64,000 nucleotides of DNA from Vibrio sp. Of7-15. Lineage in GTDB: Bacteria > Pseudomonadota > Gammaproteobacteria > Enterobacterales > Vibrionaceae. The stretch lies in assembly GCF_022347565.1 (NCBI RefSeq), contig NZ_JAKRGH010000004.1:124001-188000 (forward strand). The letters are read 5' to 3'. The notes under the pieces were generated by a model that worked only from the letters and a program-made list of their open reading frames with translations, searched no databases and was not told the origin of the DNA. Below, one piece after another: positions 36,112 through 45,686 of this stretch. The position numbers and the translations under genes were made by a program. Positions within the stretch are counted from its first letter, which is position 1; every line of letters begins with the position of its first letter.

Positions 36112-37074
36112 TTAACTTAGTGACACTTTAGACACTGGTAAGGTATCCCTTGGAACTAACCTCGCCATGGCAGCAATCACCACAATGGCAAATAACAACC
36201 TACCCCATAAAATGGACGTAATATCCGCTCCAATCAGTAAAATCAACAAAGTATCTTCAATTAAGCTATGCGCTAAACCCAAGAAGCACACCGACAGTAA
36301 AATATCCCGCTTACCAATATTGCCCGACTTTGCTTCATCAATCAGTAGCCCAGCCCCAAAACTCAACCCCAGCGTCAAGCCAATAATCGTAACATTAGTG
36401 GCTTCTTTACCAATGGTTAACGAACGCAATAATGGCGACAGCATTTTTTGCATTAAGGCTTCAATACCGATCAACCTCAGAACGCGTAATAGCAACATTA
36501 AACCTGCAATAATAAAAAAGATGGTCGCCAATATAGAAGCTTGATTTAATACCCAGTCTGACAACGCCGCAGATTGCTGTTCTGGCTGCCACAAAATCAC
36601 CGCAGGTTGCTGCTGCCAATCACCAGCCTGATACACTTGATTCACAATAGCAGCAAGCACAAAACCACCCACCAACCTTAACGGAACCGTGATTCGCCAG
36701 CTTACGCCTGTCATTTTTGCAACAGCGCCTTCAATAGGCAGTGAATGGGCCACCAATAATAAAATACCTAAAACAGACACGTCAGCGACACTCAGATCTT
36801 GCCCCGCAGCAACATCAAAAAAGACTACTAGTGCCGTGTAAATATTCGTTAAAATCGCTGTAGCCCACACAAGCCCCATTTGCTCTGGCAAACCCACTAA
36901 CTGCATTAAAGGCGACAACATTTGAGCTAACCACTCAGTTCCCCCGACCATATCGAGTGCTTTTACCACAATAAGAGCCGGCACCATGACTTTGAGTAAA
37001 GTAATGTACACCTTCCATGCATCTTGTAGTAAAGCTAAGCCTGCCTCTCCTACTCCTTTGAAGGTAATGGTCAT
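36112..37074 (-). CDS. Nucleoside-recognition (Gate) domain membrane protein
   Basis: A 320-residue inner-membrane protein with about eight helices in two similar halves, each containing a Gate-type segment (GLVWATAILTNIYTALVVFF and TIIGLTLGLSFGAGLLIDEA). HSLPIEGAV in the first half parallels AHSLIEDTLL in the second. This is the pattern of fused YjiG/YjiH or SpmA/SpmB-like proteins whose transport substrate is not established. It is divergent from the Lrp/AsnC-family gene with 119 bases between, so that regulator probably controls it. Confidence 0.75.
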   Translation of the reverse strand: MTITFKGVGEAGLALLQDAWKVYITLLKVMVPALIVVKALDMVGGTEWLAQMLSPLMQLVGLPEQMGLVWATAILTNIYTALVVFFDVAAGQDLSVADVSVLGILLLVAHSLPIEGAVAKMTGVSWRITVPLRLVGGFVLAAIVNQVYQAGDWQQQPAVILWQPEQQSAALSDWVLNQASILATIFFIIAGLMLLLRVLRLIGIEALMQKMLSPLLRSLTIGKEATNVTIIGLTLGLSFGAGLLIDEAKSGNIGKRDILLSVCFLGLAHSLIEDTLLILLIGADITSILWGRLLFAIVVIAAMARLVPRDTLPVSKVSLS

Positions 37075-37193
37075 TTTCTTTCCTTATTCTTATCAAACTA
37101 TAAACAAAATTATAAAAAGAGAGGTTAGAAATATTTCTATTAGTTACACCTTGAGGTTAATATAAATTTCTTATTTAAAGGAAAAAGTTAATT
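37075..37193. promoter_or_regulatory. Shared control region of the divergent Gate-protein and Lrp-type genes
   Basis: A 119-base AT-rich intergenic stretch between divergent starts. Lrp/AsnC regulators usually bind such regions upstream of their own gene and a neighbour. No precise operator is assigned. Confidence 0.35.
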
Positions 37194-37658
37194 ATGTTTC
37201 TTGATCGTACAGATAAAGCCATTTTGCGCCAATTGCAAGATGACGCCTCAATGACAAACGTGGAGCTTGCCGATCGCGTAGGGCTCTCTCCACCAGCCTG
37301 TTTAAAGCGAGTGAAAAGACTACAAAAAGAAGAAGTGATCAGCCGCAAAGTCGCTTTATTAGATCAAAGCAAGCTTGGCCCATGCTTACATATGGTGGTG
37401 GAAGTTGAAATGGAGCGAGATCGGCAAGATCTTTACAAAGCCTTTATCCAACGAGTAAAGAAAGCCCAAGAAGTCAAAGAGTGCTACCAAGTCACGGGCG
37501 AAGTAGATTTCGTATTATTGGTAGTTGTGCCTGATATGCCCACCTACCAAGCCTTTTGCGACCGACTGCTTTACAGCGAACCAAACATGAAAAACTTTCG
37601 TACACTCATTTCAATGAACAGAGTAAAATACGAGACGTCAGTTCATATTCCAGATTAA
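37194..37658 (+). CDS. Lrp/AsnC-family transcriptional regulator
   Basis: A 154-residue regulator with N-terminal helix-turn-helix (MTNVELADRVGLSPPACLKRVKRLQKEEVI) shown here by its segment VGLSPPACLKRVKRL, and a C-terminal RAM/ligand-binding domain (VKECYQVTGEVDFVLLVVVP). Members respond to amino acids or related metabolites as dimers or octamers. AAGGA lies about 11 bases before the ATG. It is divergent from the Gate-domain gene, its likely target. Confidence 0.9.
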   Translation: MFLDRTDKAILRQLQDDASMTNVELADRVGLSPPACLKRVKRLQKEEVISRKVALLDQSKLGPCLHMVVEVEMERDRQDLYKAFIQRVKKAQEVKECYQVTGEVDFVLLVVVPDMPTYQAFCDRLLYSEPNMKNFRTLISMNRVKYETSVHIPD

Positions 37659-37777
37659 CTCCTCTGAGCGAACGCATTTGAGCTTATATCCAAGCAATAG
37701 CAATATTTACACTCAGAAGACAAAACCAGCCATAATTTACCTATACTTTTCCACCCTTTCTGTATTTGGTGTAGAGC

Positions 37778-39229
37778 ATGACAAAAAATATTATTCTTCT
37801 CTTCATGGCTCTGTTCTCTGCTACTAGCTACGGTGAAACTCCAGAAAGTAATACTACCGCTCAGCGCTGGCAGTCATTTCATCAACAACTGCAATCGCTC
37901 AATATTGCCCCTGTCGTAACTCAAGAGGAATTGAATCAATACCCAACACTATTATTGTTACCCGATAGCCAGTTTCCTGCTTTAAACCAAGTTTCTTGGT
38001 CACAGTTAATGTCTCTGTACCGTATTAAAGAGCAGTGCCATTTACCAGCCAATCTAGAGCAATTCCAATCCCCCATGATGAAACTCAGTACTGAATTTGA
38101 ATTGGCTTTATGCTCAGGCTCCGCACTCTCAGACGCTTGGTTTCAAATAGAACAATCGCAACACCCAGCTGGTGGCAGTTATGCCGATCGCTACCTTGCT
38201 TACCTAACTAAAAAACATGGACAACAAAGTGATGAAGTCTCTGTATTTCTTAATAAACATCAAAGATTGCTCACCCTTAATAACGCTTATCACCCTTTAT
38301 TTCAGTCTCTCGCATTATTGCCCGACGAAAGTAAAGAAACCATTTTAAGCACGTACATAACCTATATTACGGCTGATAACCAACTCTGGGTGCATTTTCC
38401 AACGGGGATCTACCACTTAAAACCCAACGTTTGGCTTCCTATTGCAAACAAACATAAACTGACGATTACACCTATAACGTCCGATCAATTTTGCCCAGTA
38501 ACAGATGGAAATTTATGTGTTCAAAACAAAGCAAAGAGCCAAGTAGGGCTATGGGTACTTTTCATCACGCTTTCTGTCATCTCTTTAATCAGCTTGGTTC
38601 GTTTGATCATTGAGCGACGCAGAGCAAGTCAAGAGAAGCGATTTATTTTACAACTCTTAACCCACGAATTAAGAACTCCCATCGCTAGCTTAGGACTAAC
38701 GGTGGAACAACTTCGTGAGCAATTCGATAGCTTTAATGAGCCAACTCAAGCCGCTTTTGGGCGCTTATTAGCGGATCACTCTCGATTAAAAAAACTCACG
38801 GAAACCAGTAAAAGTTACCTGAGTAAAAATAAACATAACTTTTTATATAACCAAACAGCGTATGTATCAGATTGGCTAGACAGTTGCGTAGAGCAATATG
38901 ATTTAGATTATACCCTCGATAAAGATCAAGAACTGACCCTCCCCTATTATTGGCTGGGTTTATGCCTAGATAATTTGATCCGAAATGCCTTGTCTCATGG
39001 TGCAGAGCCTATTTCGATTAACGTCACAATTACCCGCAGCCTATACATTGAAGTAAAAGACAGTGGCAAAGCAAAAACAATATGGTCAGCATTGGCTCAA
39101 CGTACACCATCAAACTCCTCAGGCATGGGGATTGGGTTAACCCTGATCAAACGTATTATGACGAAATTAGGTGGAAGACTTACTCACCAGAAACAACCCA
39201 CTCGTTACACTTTGGAACTTCCTTTATGA
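37778..39229 (+). CDS. vxrA: VxrA-like sensor histidine kinase
   Basis: A 483-residue sensor kinase. Signal peptide MTKNIILLFMALFSATSYG, a periplasmic domain (about 20-260) with Cys pairs, a membrane helix (LWVLFITLSVISLISLVRLI, about 263-284), the HisKA box FILQLLTHELRTPIASLGL with the phosphoacceptor His near 300, and a HATPase domain (LCLDNLIRNALSHGA, then SSGMGIGLTLIKRI). It overlaps the regulator gene by ATGA and is followed by a DUF2861 gene, the order of the V. cholerae vxrABC (wigKR) locus. That system senses cell-wall damage and controls wall and secretion genes. The symbol rests on gene order plus architecture. Confidence 0.75.
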   Translation: MTKNIILLFMALFSATSYGETPESNTTAQRWQSFHQQLQSLNIAPVVTQEELNQYPTLLLLPDSQFPALNQVSWSQLMSLYRIKEQCHLPANLEQFQSPMMKLSTEFELALCSGSALSDAWFQIEQSQHPAGGSYADRYLAYLTKKHGQQSDEVSVFLNKHQRLLTLNNAYHPLFQSLALLPDESKETILSTYITYITADNQLWVHFPTGIYHLKPNVWLPIANKHKLTITPITSDQFCPVTDGNLCVQNKAKSQVGLWVLFITLSVISLISLVRLIIERRRASQEKRFILQLLTHELRTPIASLGLTVEQLREQFDSFNEPTQAAFGRLLADHSRLKKLTETSKSYLSKNKHNFLYNQTAYVSDWLDSCVEQYDLDYTLDKDQELTLPYYWLGLCLDNLIRNALSHGAEPISINVTITRSLYIEVKDSGKAKTIWSALAQRTPSNSSGMGIGLTLIKRIMTKLGGRLTHQKQPTRYTLELPL

Positions 39230-39873
39230 ACCAATTACTGCTTATTGAAGATGATCCTCTGCTCGGCGAAGGATTGCAGCAATACTTACACTCTCATGGT
39301 TTTTCTTGTCGCTGGATCACACAGGCAAAACACGCTGAACAATATTGGTTCCAAGCCGATTTAGTGATCCTTGATAGGCAGTTGCCGGATGGCGATAGCT
39401 TGACTCATTTGCCAAACTGGTTAGCTAAAAAAGCCATCCCTGTCATCATCCTCACGGCTAGAACAGAACTTGATGATCGTATTGACGGATTAAATGCGGG
39501 CGCGCGCGATTACATGCTAAAACCTTTTGCGAATGAAGAGCTGCTGGCACGCATTCAAGTGCAACTGCGCCCTTTAGGTGATGCTGAAATTTCATTCCAT
39601 GATTTAAAAATAAACCTATCGACCAGAACAACTTTCCATCAAGGAGTAGAGGTTTCATTAAAACCGAAAGAATTTCAGTTACTCGCACTACTGGTTAAAA
39701 ACCCAAACCGCGTTTATCACCGTGATGAGTTACTCAATAAAGTATGGGGACACCAAGCCTTTCCTTCTACCCGAACGGTTGATAACCACATTTTACATTT
39801 ACGCCAAAAGTTACCGAATCTGCATATAGAAACATTACGCGGCATTGGCTATCGCTTGAAATCTAAGGTATAG
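39226..39873 (+). CDS. vxrB: VxrB-like OmpR-family response regulator
   Basis: A 215-residue regulator starting MNQLLLIEDDPLLGEGLQQ at 39226, within ATGA overlapping the kinase stop. Receiver domain with phospho-acceptor Asp in DLVILDRQLPDGDSL, Thr in VIILTARTEL and Lys in DYMLKPFANEE. The winged helix includes LKPKEFQLLALLVKN and VDNHILHLRQKL. In V. cholerae VxrB activates cell-wall synthesis, type VI secretion and biofilm genes; here this is inference from gene order. The ORF can be read further upstream inside the kinase gene, but that part is an out-of-frame extension. Confidence 0.8.
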   Translation: MNQLLLIEDDPLLGEGLQQYLHSHGFSCRWITQAKHAEQYWFQADLVILDRQLPDGDSLTHLPNWLAKKAIPVIILTARTELDDRIDGLNAGARDYMLKPFANEELLARIQVQLRPLGDAEISFHDLKINLSTRTTFHQGVEVSLKPKEFQLLALLVKNPNRVYHRDELLNKVWGHQAFPSTRTVDNHILHLRQKLPNLHIETLRGIGYRLKSKV

Positions 39874-39876
39874 CTC

Positions 39877-40752
39877 ATGAACTATTCTTATCGTTCTTTC
39901 TTCATCGTAGCGCTCTTTATGAGCCTTCATGTACAAGCTTCAAATTCACCGAGTGGAAATAACAGTGCTTGGTTTGCCAAAACGGACTTACAGCTAAGCT
40001 ATCAAGCACTGATGGATAACACTCCACACATTGCATGGCAAAAACTCACACAAGTTTTACAGCAACCAGTACGTACAGAACTAACTCCTTACTGGCTTCC
40101 TCTTTTTAATGAAATCATCAAACAGAGCCACTGTGGCCAACAATTGTCTTCATTACCATACCAAGATTCGACTTACGATCAGCAACACGAAGACAGAATC
40201 AGGCTCATTGTGCTTCGCAAAAGCAATTTACGCCAATCTTTGTATCAGTTAAAAGTGGTGCTTAATGATCAATCTAAGAAAGTCAGTGTTATCCTTTCCG
40301 ACTCAAACGGGAAAACATGGCTGGAAGGGCAGTCGTTGAAACCACAAGATGGTTATGTAGAAATTGAAAGTACCGAATACTTTAAACCTATTCCTGCTGG
40401 CTTATATCAGCTGACCTTGAATGGTTCGCAACCTATTCCGGTTGTCATAACACCATTCACACACACAAATTGGATTACTTTTAAAAATGAATCAACCGAA
40501 CAAAGTATTAACTTAACAACACCAAACTCAAATCGCTACTGCCCACCGCCCACCGCTCAACAGCAGTGGTTTGATGCACAGTACCAACTTCTAGAACCGA
40601 GTCTGTTTACTCCTTTTAACACTCAGATTACTCAGTTCCAAGCACCAGCAGACGCTCGTCATTTAAGTATTGTGGTAACCCAAAGCCACTTTCAGCCTAA
40701 AGTCCAAGTCGCTCAGCAACAAAGGCTAACGTTACCTGCCGATTTTTTCTAA
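39877..40752 (+). CDS. vxrC: VxrC-like DUF2861 exported protein
   Basis: A 291-residue protein with signal peptide (MNYSYRSFFIVALFMSLHVQA), beginning three bases after the regulator stop. It looks like the DUF2861 family that accompanies VxrAB in vibrios. Visible features are a helical N-terminal part (AWFAKTDLQLSYQALMDN) and a beta-rich C-terminal part with NGKTWLEGQSLKPQDGYVEI. It is presumably periplasmic and may modulate the sensor. The genes called vxrD and vxrE in V. cholerae are not seen after it. Confidence 0.7.
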   Translation: MNYSYRSFFIVALFMSLHVQASNSPSGNNSAWFAKTDLQLSYQALMDNTPHIAWQKLTQVLQQPVRTELTPYWLPLFNEIIKQSHCGQQLSSLPYQDSTYDQQHEDRIRLIVLRKSNLRQSLYQLKVVLNDQSKKVSVILSDSNGKTWLEGQSLKPQDGYVEIESTEYFKPIPAGLYQLTLNGSQPIPVVITPFTHTNWITFKNESTEQSINLTTPNSNRYCPPPTAQQQWFDAQYQLLEPSLFTPFNTQITQFQAPADARHLSIVVTQSHFQPKVQVAQQQRLTLPADFF

Positions 40753-40860
40753 CCAGAGAAATGACAAAATGAGTTTAAGGTAAAAGAAGACATCGTGGTG
40801 ACAATTCATTTTAGAAAAACGCTGTAATAACAACACGACTTTTCTTTTACCTTAAATACA

Positions 40861-43137
40861 ATGAAAGCATTATTTTTAGTTCCACTCACAGGGCTTGTTC
40901 TATCCATAAACAGCTACGCGGCCACACTCAGCGATGGCACAAACAAGGTTACGATCGATCCACAAACATTAGCGATCAGTTGGCAAAAAAACAGCTTAAC
41001 TTACCCTGTAAATGAAGCACTTCCGGCACACTCAGTTGAACTGCTTTCAAAGCAAGATACCAGCCTGAGTTGGAAGTGGCCTGAAGAAAAAATAACGGCA
41101 CAAGCTACTATTGAGAACGGTGAACTCACACTCACCTTTAACGCTGAAAAAGAAACGCATTTGAATTGGTTCTCATTGCCCGTACAACAAACCAGTGAAC
41201 TTCTAATGCCATTTAATGAAGGCATGCGGATTCCAACGGATTCAACGCTTTGGGTGGATTACCTCGTTGAACAATACTCTGGCTCAAACACCACCATTGA
41301 TCTTAAGATGCCATTTTGGAGCCAAAAAGCACGCCCCGTGACATTCGGTGACCGCGCAAACAAAGCACCTTCTACCTATGTCAACTGGCTACTTCTTAAT
41401 CCGTACAATAATGAACTTCAGTTTTCATCAAGCACCAAAAACAAGCTCAAGATGACGGCAAACCATACGTTTAATTCCCTTAATGTAAACGATGTATTCT
41501 CTGTTTCTATCACACTAGGTAACCATATCTTGTCAGGTGCTCACCGCTATCGCCGGTATCGAGCACAACAAGGTTTATACGAACCACTAACCCAAAAAGT
41601 GGCAAGCAACAGCGACGCAGAAAAAATCATCGGAGCCAGCCACGTTTACTTATTTGGCAATGATCTACTTTCTACTAACGACGTTTCTGATTGGTGGGGA
41701 CTGCTCGATTGGTTATTCAAAAAACCGCAAAACCCATTGCTTCCTTATGTTGACTCAGAAACTAAAACACTCACACATTTAAAGAAAGGCCGAGACTGGA
41801 TCAATAAATATCAGAAGCAACTCCTAGTCAATAGCATTAACACAGCGTTGAACCGTTATATCCCCGTAAAAGGAAATGTAGAAGATAATGATCATATAAG
41901 AAATCAATATAACGCAGCCCAAAAACGCAAAAAATACCTAGCAGACTCAGCTTCTGCATACTTAATAAATTCCGAACTGTGGGGACAAGGCTTATCAGAA
42001 AAAGGGATAAAAACACTCACCAAAGCGGGTTTAAAAAAATTATGGCTAGGGCTAGATAAATGGACACCAGCTTTCTATCAACCCCAGGCTATCAAACTAG
42101 CTAAGCAGTCTGGTTACTTAATTGGCAGCTACGACTCTTACAATACTGCCATTCCCAAAGCCCTTAATGACACGTGGCTCTCGGCCCAGTTGCCAGCGCG
42201 CATGAGAAAAGCGTGCGCCATTGTATTAAAAGACGGAACCATAAAATCAGGATTTAGAGGAAACGGTGCTTATTTAAACCCTGCCTGTGGCCGCAATATC
42301 GTTGAAAATAGAATCAGCCAGATCATTCAATATGGTGGATTTAATAGTTTGTTTCTCGATGTGGATGGCACGGGCATGGTAAGGGACGATTACTCGCCAC
42401 GCCGTATGATGAAACAAAAAGAGATGGCCAGTGGCTTTAACGATCGAATGAACTGGGTAAGCCAAAAGCAAAATGTCATTCTTGGTACGGAAGATGGTAA
42501 TGCGATTACCACAAAAGGGGTTACTTTTGCTCACGGGATGGAAACGGTAGGGTTTGGCTGGACAGACAAAGACATGACTAAAAACCGCACCTCGCCTTAT
42601 TATTTAGGACGCTGGTATCCTGATCATAAGCCTGAGTACTTTTTTAAAACCGCCAAGCTAAAACAGCCCTATAAAACGTTATTGTTCTCTCCTGAATTTA
42701 AAGTGCCTTTATATCAAGCCGTTTTTCATGATGAGATAATTACTAGCCACCACTGGCACAGCGACAGCTTGAAGTTTCCAGAAGTACAAGGTATTCGCGA
42801 TATTGCAAGTATGCTCTACAACACGCCTCCAATGGTGCATTTAAGCCAAGATGATGTAACCAGCACAACATCATCACGAGTTAAAACATTACTTCACTAT
42901 CAAACAGGTTTTTTACCTATTCACCAAGTATTATGGAACAAGAAACTCAATCAGTTTGAATATTTATCTGAAGATAAGCTTTTGCAACGAACCACCTACA
43001 GCGATGGCAGCACCATCACCGCTAATTTTGATTCCAAGCCAAGAAAAGTAGCATCACAAACTCTTCCAGCAATGGCCATTCGTGCCCAATTAGCAAACAA
43101 AGAGATAACTTGGCAAAGTAAAGCGTTCAAAAAATAG
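40861..43137 (+). CDS. Large secreted glycoside hydrolase-like protein (GH101/GH129-like)
   Basis: A 758-residue exported protein with signal peptide MKALFLVPLTGLVLSINSYA. An N-terminal beta-sandwich (about 20-230) precedes a TIM-barrel-like region (about 370-660). Segments resembling catalytic strands are LKKLWLGLDKWTP, YLIGSYDSYNTAI, NSLFLDVDGTGM (candidate nucleophile Asp) and VILGTEDGNAIT (candidate acid/base Glu). The plan recalls GH101/GH129 endo- and exo-alpha-N-acetylgalactosaminidases and DUF5696 proteins, but the family is uncertain. It lies 108 bases after the VxrC-like gene and could be an additional member of that regulon. A terminator follows. Confidence 0.6.
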   Translation: MKALFLVPLTGLVLSINSYAATLSDGTNKVTIDPQTLAISWQKNSLTYPVNEALPAHSVELLSKQDTSLSWKWPEEKITAQATIENGELTLTFNAEKETHLNWFSLPVQQTSELLMPFNEGMRIPTDSTLWVDYLVEQYSGSNTTIDLKMPFWSQKARPVTFGDRANKAPSTYVNWLLLNPYNNELQFSSSTKNKLKMTANHTFNSLNVNDVFSVSITLGNHILSGAHRYRRYRAQQGLYEPLTQKVASNSDAEKIIGASHVYLFGNDLLSTNDVSDWWGLLDWLFKKPQNPLLPYVDSETKTLTHLKKGRDWINKYQKQLLVNSINTALNRYIPVKGNVEDNDHIRNQYNAAQKRKKYLADSASAYLINSELWGQGLSEKGIKTLTKAGLKKLWLGLDKWTPAFYQPQAIKLAKQSGYLIGSYDSYNTAIPKALNDTWLSAQLPARMRKACAIVLKDGTIKSGFRGNGAYLNPACGRNIVENRISQIIQYGGFNSLFLDVDGTGMVRDDYSPRRMMKQKEMASGFNDRMNWVSQKQNVILGTEDGNAITTKGVTFAHGMETVGFGWTDKDMTKNRTSPYYLGRWYPDHKPEYFFKTAKLKQPYKTLLFSPEFKVPLYQAVFHDEIITSHHWHSDSLKFPEVQGIRDIASMLYNTPPMVHLSQDDVTSTTSSRVKTLLHYQTGFLPIHQVLWNKKLNQFEYLSEDKLLQRTTYSDGSTITANFDSKPRKVASQTLPAMAIRAQLANKEITWQSKAFKK

Positions 43138-43150
43138 CGTTTCAATAAAA

Positions 43151-43184
43151 AACACCACCAGACAAAACCATATCTGGTGGTGTT
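43151..43184. terminator. Terminator hairpin after the glycoside hydrolase gene
   Basis: Perfect 12-base stem AACACCACCAGA / TCTGGTGGTGTT with ten-base loop, preceded by an A-run, between convergent genes. Confidence 0.75.
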
Positions 43185-43214
43185 CGGTCATCTATACCGA
43201 ATTCAATAATAACT

Positions 43215-43805
43215 TTACTGCCTCAATAGCGCATGTAGAGTGTATTGATCTGGCATACCATTTACATTTAACTTATTGTCTTCCTGAAATTTTTTAATGG
43301 CTTGAACAGTGGGTTTATCAAACTTTCCACTGACTTCACCAGTATAAATTCCTGTTTTTTTCAGCTCTTTTTGTACATCAACCAACACCGTTTCATACAC
43401 AAAAGATCGTTCAGTTTCGTTTTGCAATGTCAGCAAACGGCTGAAACCTTGCATTCGATATTCATACAAGGCACCTAAAACCTGAGCAGATGCCACATAA
43501 AAACTGTGCTTAGGGTTATTCTTACAATACTGAACAATGTAATTCGATAACGTATTAATGTTTTCCCATGAGCTTAAATCAAACGTTTGTTCAAGGTGCT
43601 GATTACTAGCTGTGATATAACCATTAAGCCAACCAGCAAACAAATATCGGTTATGCGTTCCTTCTTCTAGTTCCCGCACAAAGACAGGGCAGCTTTGATT
43701 ACCCACTCCTTTGATGGCAAATTTCCCTTCTGCATCTTCTGCCATCACAGAGAGCGAGCTAAACAATGAAATACTAAAGGCTATCCATAACGTTAACGCT
43801 TTCAT
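43215..43805 (-). CDS. Exported protein with C-terminal peptidoglycan-binding domain
   Basis: A 196-residue protein with signal peptide MKALTLWIAFSISLFSSLSVMA. The C-terminal 60 residues form a PG_binding_1 (three-helix) domain: KKTGIYTGEVSGKFDKPTVQ, then AIKKFQEDNKLNVNG and QYTLHALLRQ. The N-terminal 130 residues carry a Cys (QSCPVFVREL) and another at YCKNNPKHS, possibly a disulfide, but no recognised family. Probably periplasmic and wall-associated. Confidence 0.7.
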   Translation of the reverse strand: MKALTLWIAFSISLFSSLSVMAEDAEGKFAIKGVGNQSCPVFVRELEEGTHNRYLFAGWLNGYITASNQHLEQTFDLSSWENINTLSNYIVQYCKNNPKHSFYVASAQVLGALYEYRMQGFSRLLTLQNETERSFVYETVLVDVQKELKKTGIYTGEVSGKFDKPTVQAIKKFQEDNKLNVNGMPDQYTLHALLRQ

Positions 43806-43856
43806 GAAACGCTCCTTGTTTTATCCTCTTTATACCAATATAGACGAGTAAAAAGC

Positions 43857-43878
43857 AGTGGGGCATTAAAGCCCCACT
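43857..43878 (-). terminator. Terminator of the PEP-CTERM protein gene
   Basis: Perfect 8-base GC-rich stem AGTGGGGC / GCCCCACT with loop ATTAAA. On the minus strand it follows the stop at 43887 and is followed by GCTTTTT. Confidence 0.75.
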
Positions 43879-43886
43879 AAATTACT

Positions 43887-45503
43887 CTACTTTTTACTTT
43901 TACGTCTTATTCTTAGTAACATCATCCCCAATCCGGTGATTAAGAAAATGCTCCATCCCGCTGGTTCAGGAACCGCAACCGCTGGTAGTGGAATCGCAGT
44001 CATGGTTACGTCTGTTGTACTACCAGTAAAGTCTAAGAAGGTAGCAAACGCTGTTGCAAAACCAGGGTCAGCCATATCAAGTAATGGATCAATACCCGTT
44101 AAGCTAAAGGTACTTACACCAGGCCCAAATAGATAAGTTTCCCCGGTCGATAGCGAATCTACAACAACGCCACCCACAACCACATCAATCGTACCGAAGC
44201 CACTTGGCACACCCACTTCTAAGAACTCACCACCAATAGCTTCATACACGAAAGTATCGGTAAACGGTGGATCGAACCAACGACGTGGTGTCGGCGATGG
44301 GAAACCAAAGGTAATGGTGCCATCATCCCCTTCTTCTACTAAAGGCGTAACAGGATCGTCTTCTGTTGTACCCGTATCTACACCACCTACACCACTAAAA
44401 CCAAATAGGAAAGTTGCAGGAGTACCATCTGGGTTACCCGGCCCACTAGCGGCTGCTACCAATGGTAAACCATCACACTCACCAAAGAGTTCACATAGAC
44501 ACTCAAGATCTCCGTCACACTCCTCAGGATCGAAAGGCAAGCCGTCACATTCGTCAAAGAAATCACATAAGCAGAACGGGTCGCCGTCACAATCACCAGG
44601 ATCAATCGGATCATCACCAGGATCAAACCCTCCTGGATCTGGGTTAGATTGACCTAGCGAATAAACATCGATACCCAATACATCAATGGCTTCTAAAGCA
44701 TCTTCTTCATTCGCGGTTGAACCGTAGAAAATATTAAACTGACGCCTTTCACCCGCATCTAAACTACCAAATGCAAAATCAAAGATTGAACCATGATCAT
44801 CTGGGCCATTATCAATAAAATCGGTGTTTTCCGTTTCAGGATTAATAGAACCTGTTCCGGACAATGGATCTGAACTCAAAAAGCCATCATCACTGGCAAA
44901 AAGAACGTTACCACCATTACCAACTAAATTATCAACCACCCCACCATGGGTTACATATTCATCAAATTCGGTAGGTGGTACATCCCAGTCCATGACTCGG
45001 CGATATCGAACGTCATTTACCATTCCACCCGTTCTATTTTCAATGGTTACTACCGCTTGAAACACACCGCTATATAGAGATGGTCCATAAGCATGTTGAA
45101 TACCAACATCAATACCTAATAGCCCAGTATTAGACGTTGCAGCAGAGGGAAAACCTGTAATCGGGTTTACAGGTCCAATAGTGAATGTCCCAGGGGCTAA
45201 CCCACCACTACCAGCAGATTCATTAACAAAGCCAGAAGTTGTTCCATTTACTGAAACACCCCACCCTTCACACAGACAGCCTGGGCTGGTGGCATCCCCT
45301 AAACCAATTCGCCATAAACCGTATGTTTCATTTCCATCTGGCCCGGGTAAAAAGGTATTTAGATGCCCTTCATCATTCAAACCTAATGCCGTATCATCAA
45401 ATACCAACACAGTATCGGCAATGGCGACACTTGACGTAACACTCAGAGCCAATGCCGATAACCACTTGGCAATGAGCTTCCGTCTCGATAAGCTACTATT
45501 CAT
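43887..45503 (-). CDS. PEP-CTERM-anchored exported protein with acidic Cys-rich repeats
   Basis: About 538 residues. The start at 45503 gives eight-base spacing from AGAGG; the ATG at 45509 would be only two bases away. Signal peptide (RRKLIAKWLSALALSVTSSV). The first 280 residues are a beta-rich domain (DDTALGLNDEGHLNTFLPGP). Then comes a Cys-Asp-Gly repeat region: DCDGDPFCLCDFFDECDGLP and ECDGDLECLCELFGECDGLP, two clear copies. It ends VPEPAGWSIFLITGLGMMLL followed by RIRRKSKK, a canonical PEP-CTERM exosortase signal. Function unknown; likely surface or exopolysaccharide-associated. Confidence 0.8.
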   Translation of the reverse strand: MNSSLSRRKLIAKWLSALALSVTSSVAIADTVLVFDDTALGLNDEGHLNTFLPGPDGNETYGLWRIGLGDATSPGCLCEGWGVSVNGTTSGFVNESAGSGGLAPGTFTIGPVNPITGFPSAATSNTGLLGIDVGIQHAYGPSLYSGVFQAVVTIENRTGGMVNDVRYRRVMDWDVPPTEFDEYVTHGGVVDNLVGNGGNVLFASDDGFLSSDPLSGTGSINPETENTDFIDNGPDDHGSIFDFAFGSLDAGERRQFNIFYGSTANEEDALEAIDVLGIDVYSLGQSNPDPGGFDPGDDPIDPGDCDGDPFCLCDFFDECDGLPFDPEECDGDLECLCELFGECDGLPLVAAASGPGNPDGTPATFLFGFSGVGGVDTGTTEDDPVTPLVEEGDDGTITFGFPSPTPRRWFDPPFTDTFVYEAIGGEFLEVGVPSGFGTIDVVVGGVVVDSLSTGETYLFGPGVSTFSLTGIDPLLDMADPGFATAFATFLDFTGSTTDVTMTAIPLPAVAVPEPAGWSIFLITGLGMMLLRIRRKSKK

Positions 45504-45654
45504 ATCCATGTCCTCTTTAGCACAACAGACTTATCTCTGCATTATGCGTACCAAAATGTAAGCATCTGATATTTAACCAAATTACTGATTTAATATGTTA
45601 CTCGCTGTATAAAAAGCTGACACTAGGAAGTAATGTACATAGACATAAAAAGAA

Positions 45655-45679
45655 TAAGGCAGCCTATTTAGCTGCCTTA
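45655..45679 (-). terminator. Terminator of the secreted nuclease gene
   Basis: Perfect 9-base stem TAAGGCAGC / GCTGCCTTA, loop CTATTTA, eight bases past the nuclease stop on the minus strand. Confidence 0.75.
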
Positions 45680-45686
45680 AAAATGC

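Noticed and set aside
44314-44652. Ser/Pro-rich plus-strand frames opposite the Cys-rich repeat region
   Set aside because: They mirror the repetitive acidic codons of the PEP-CTERM gene and carry no signal or start context.
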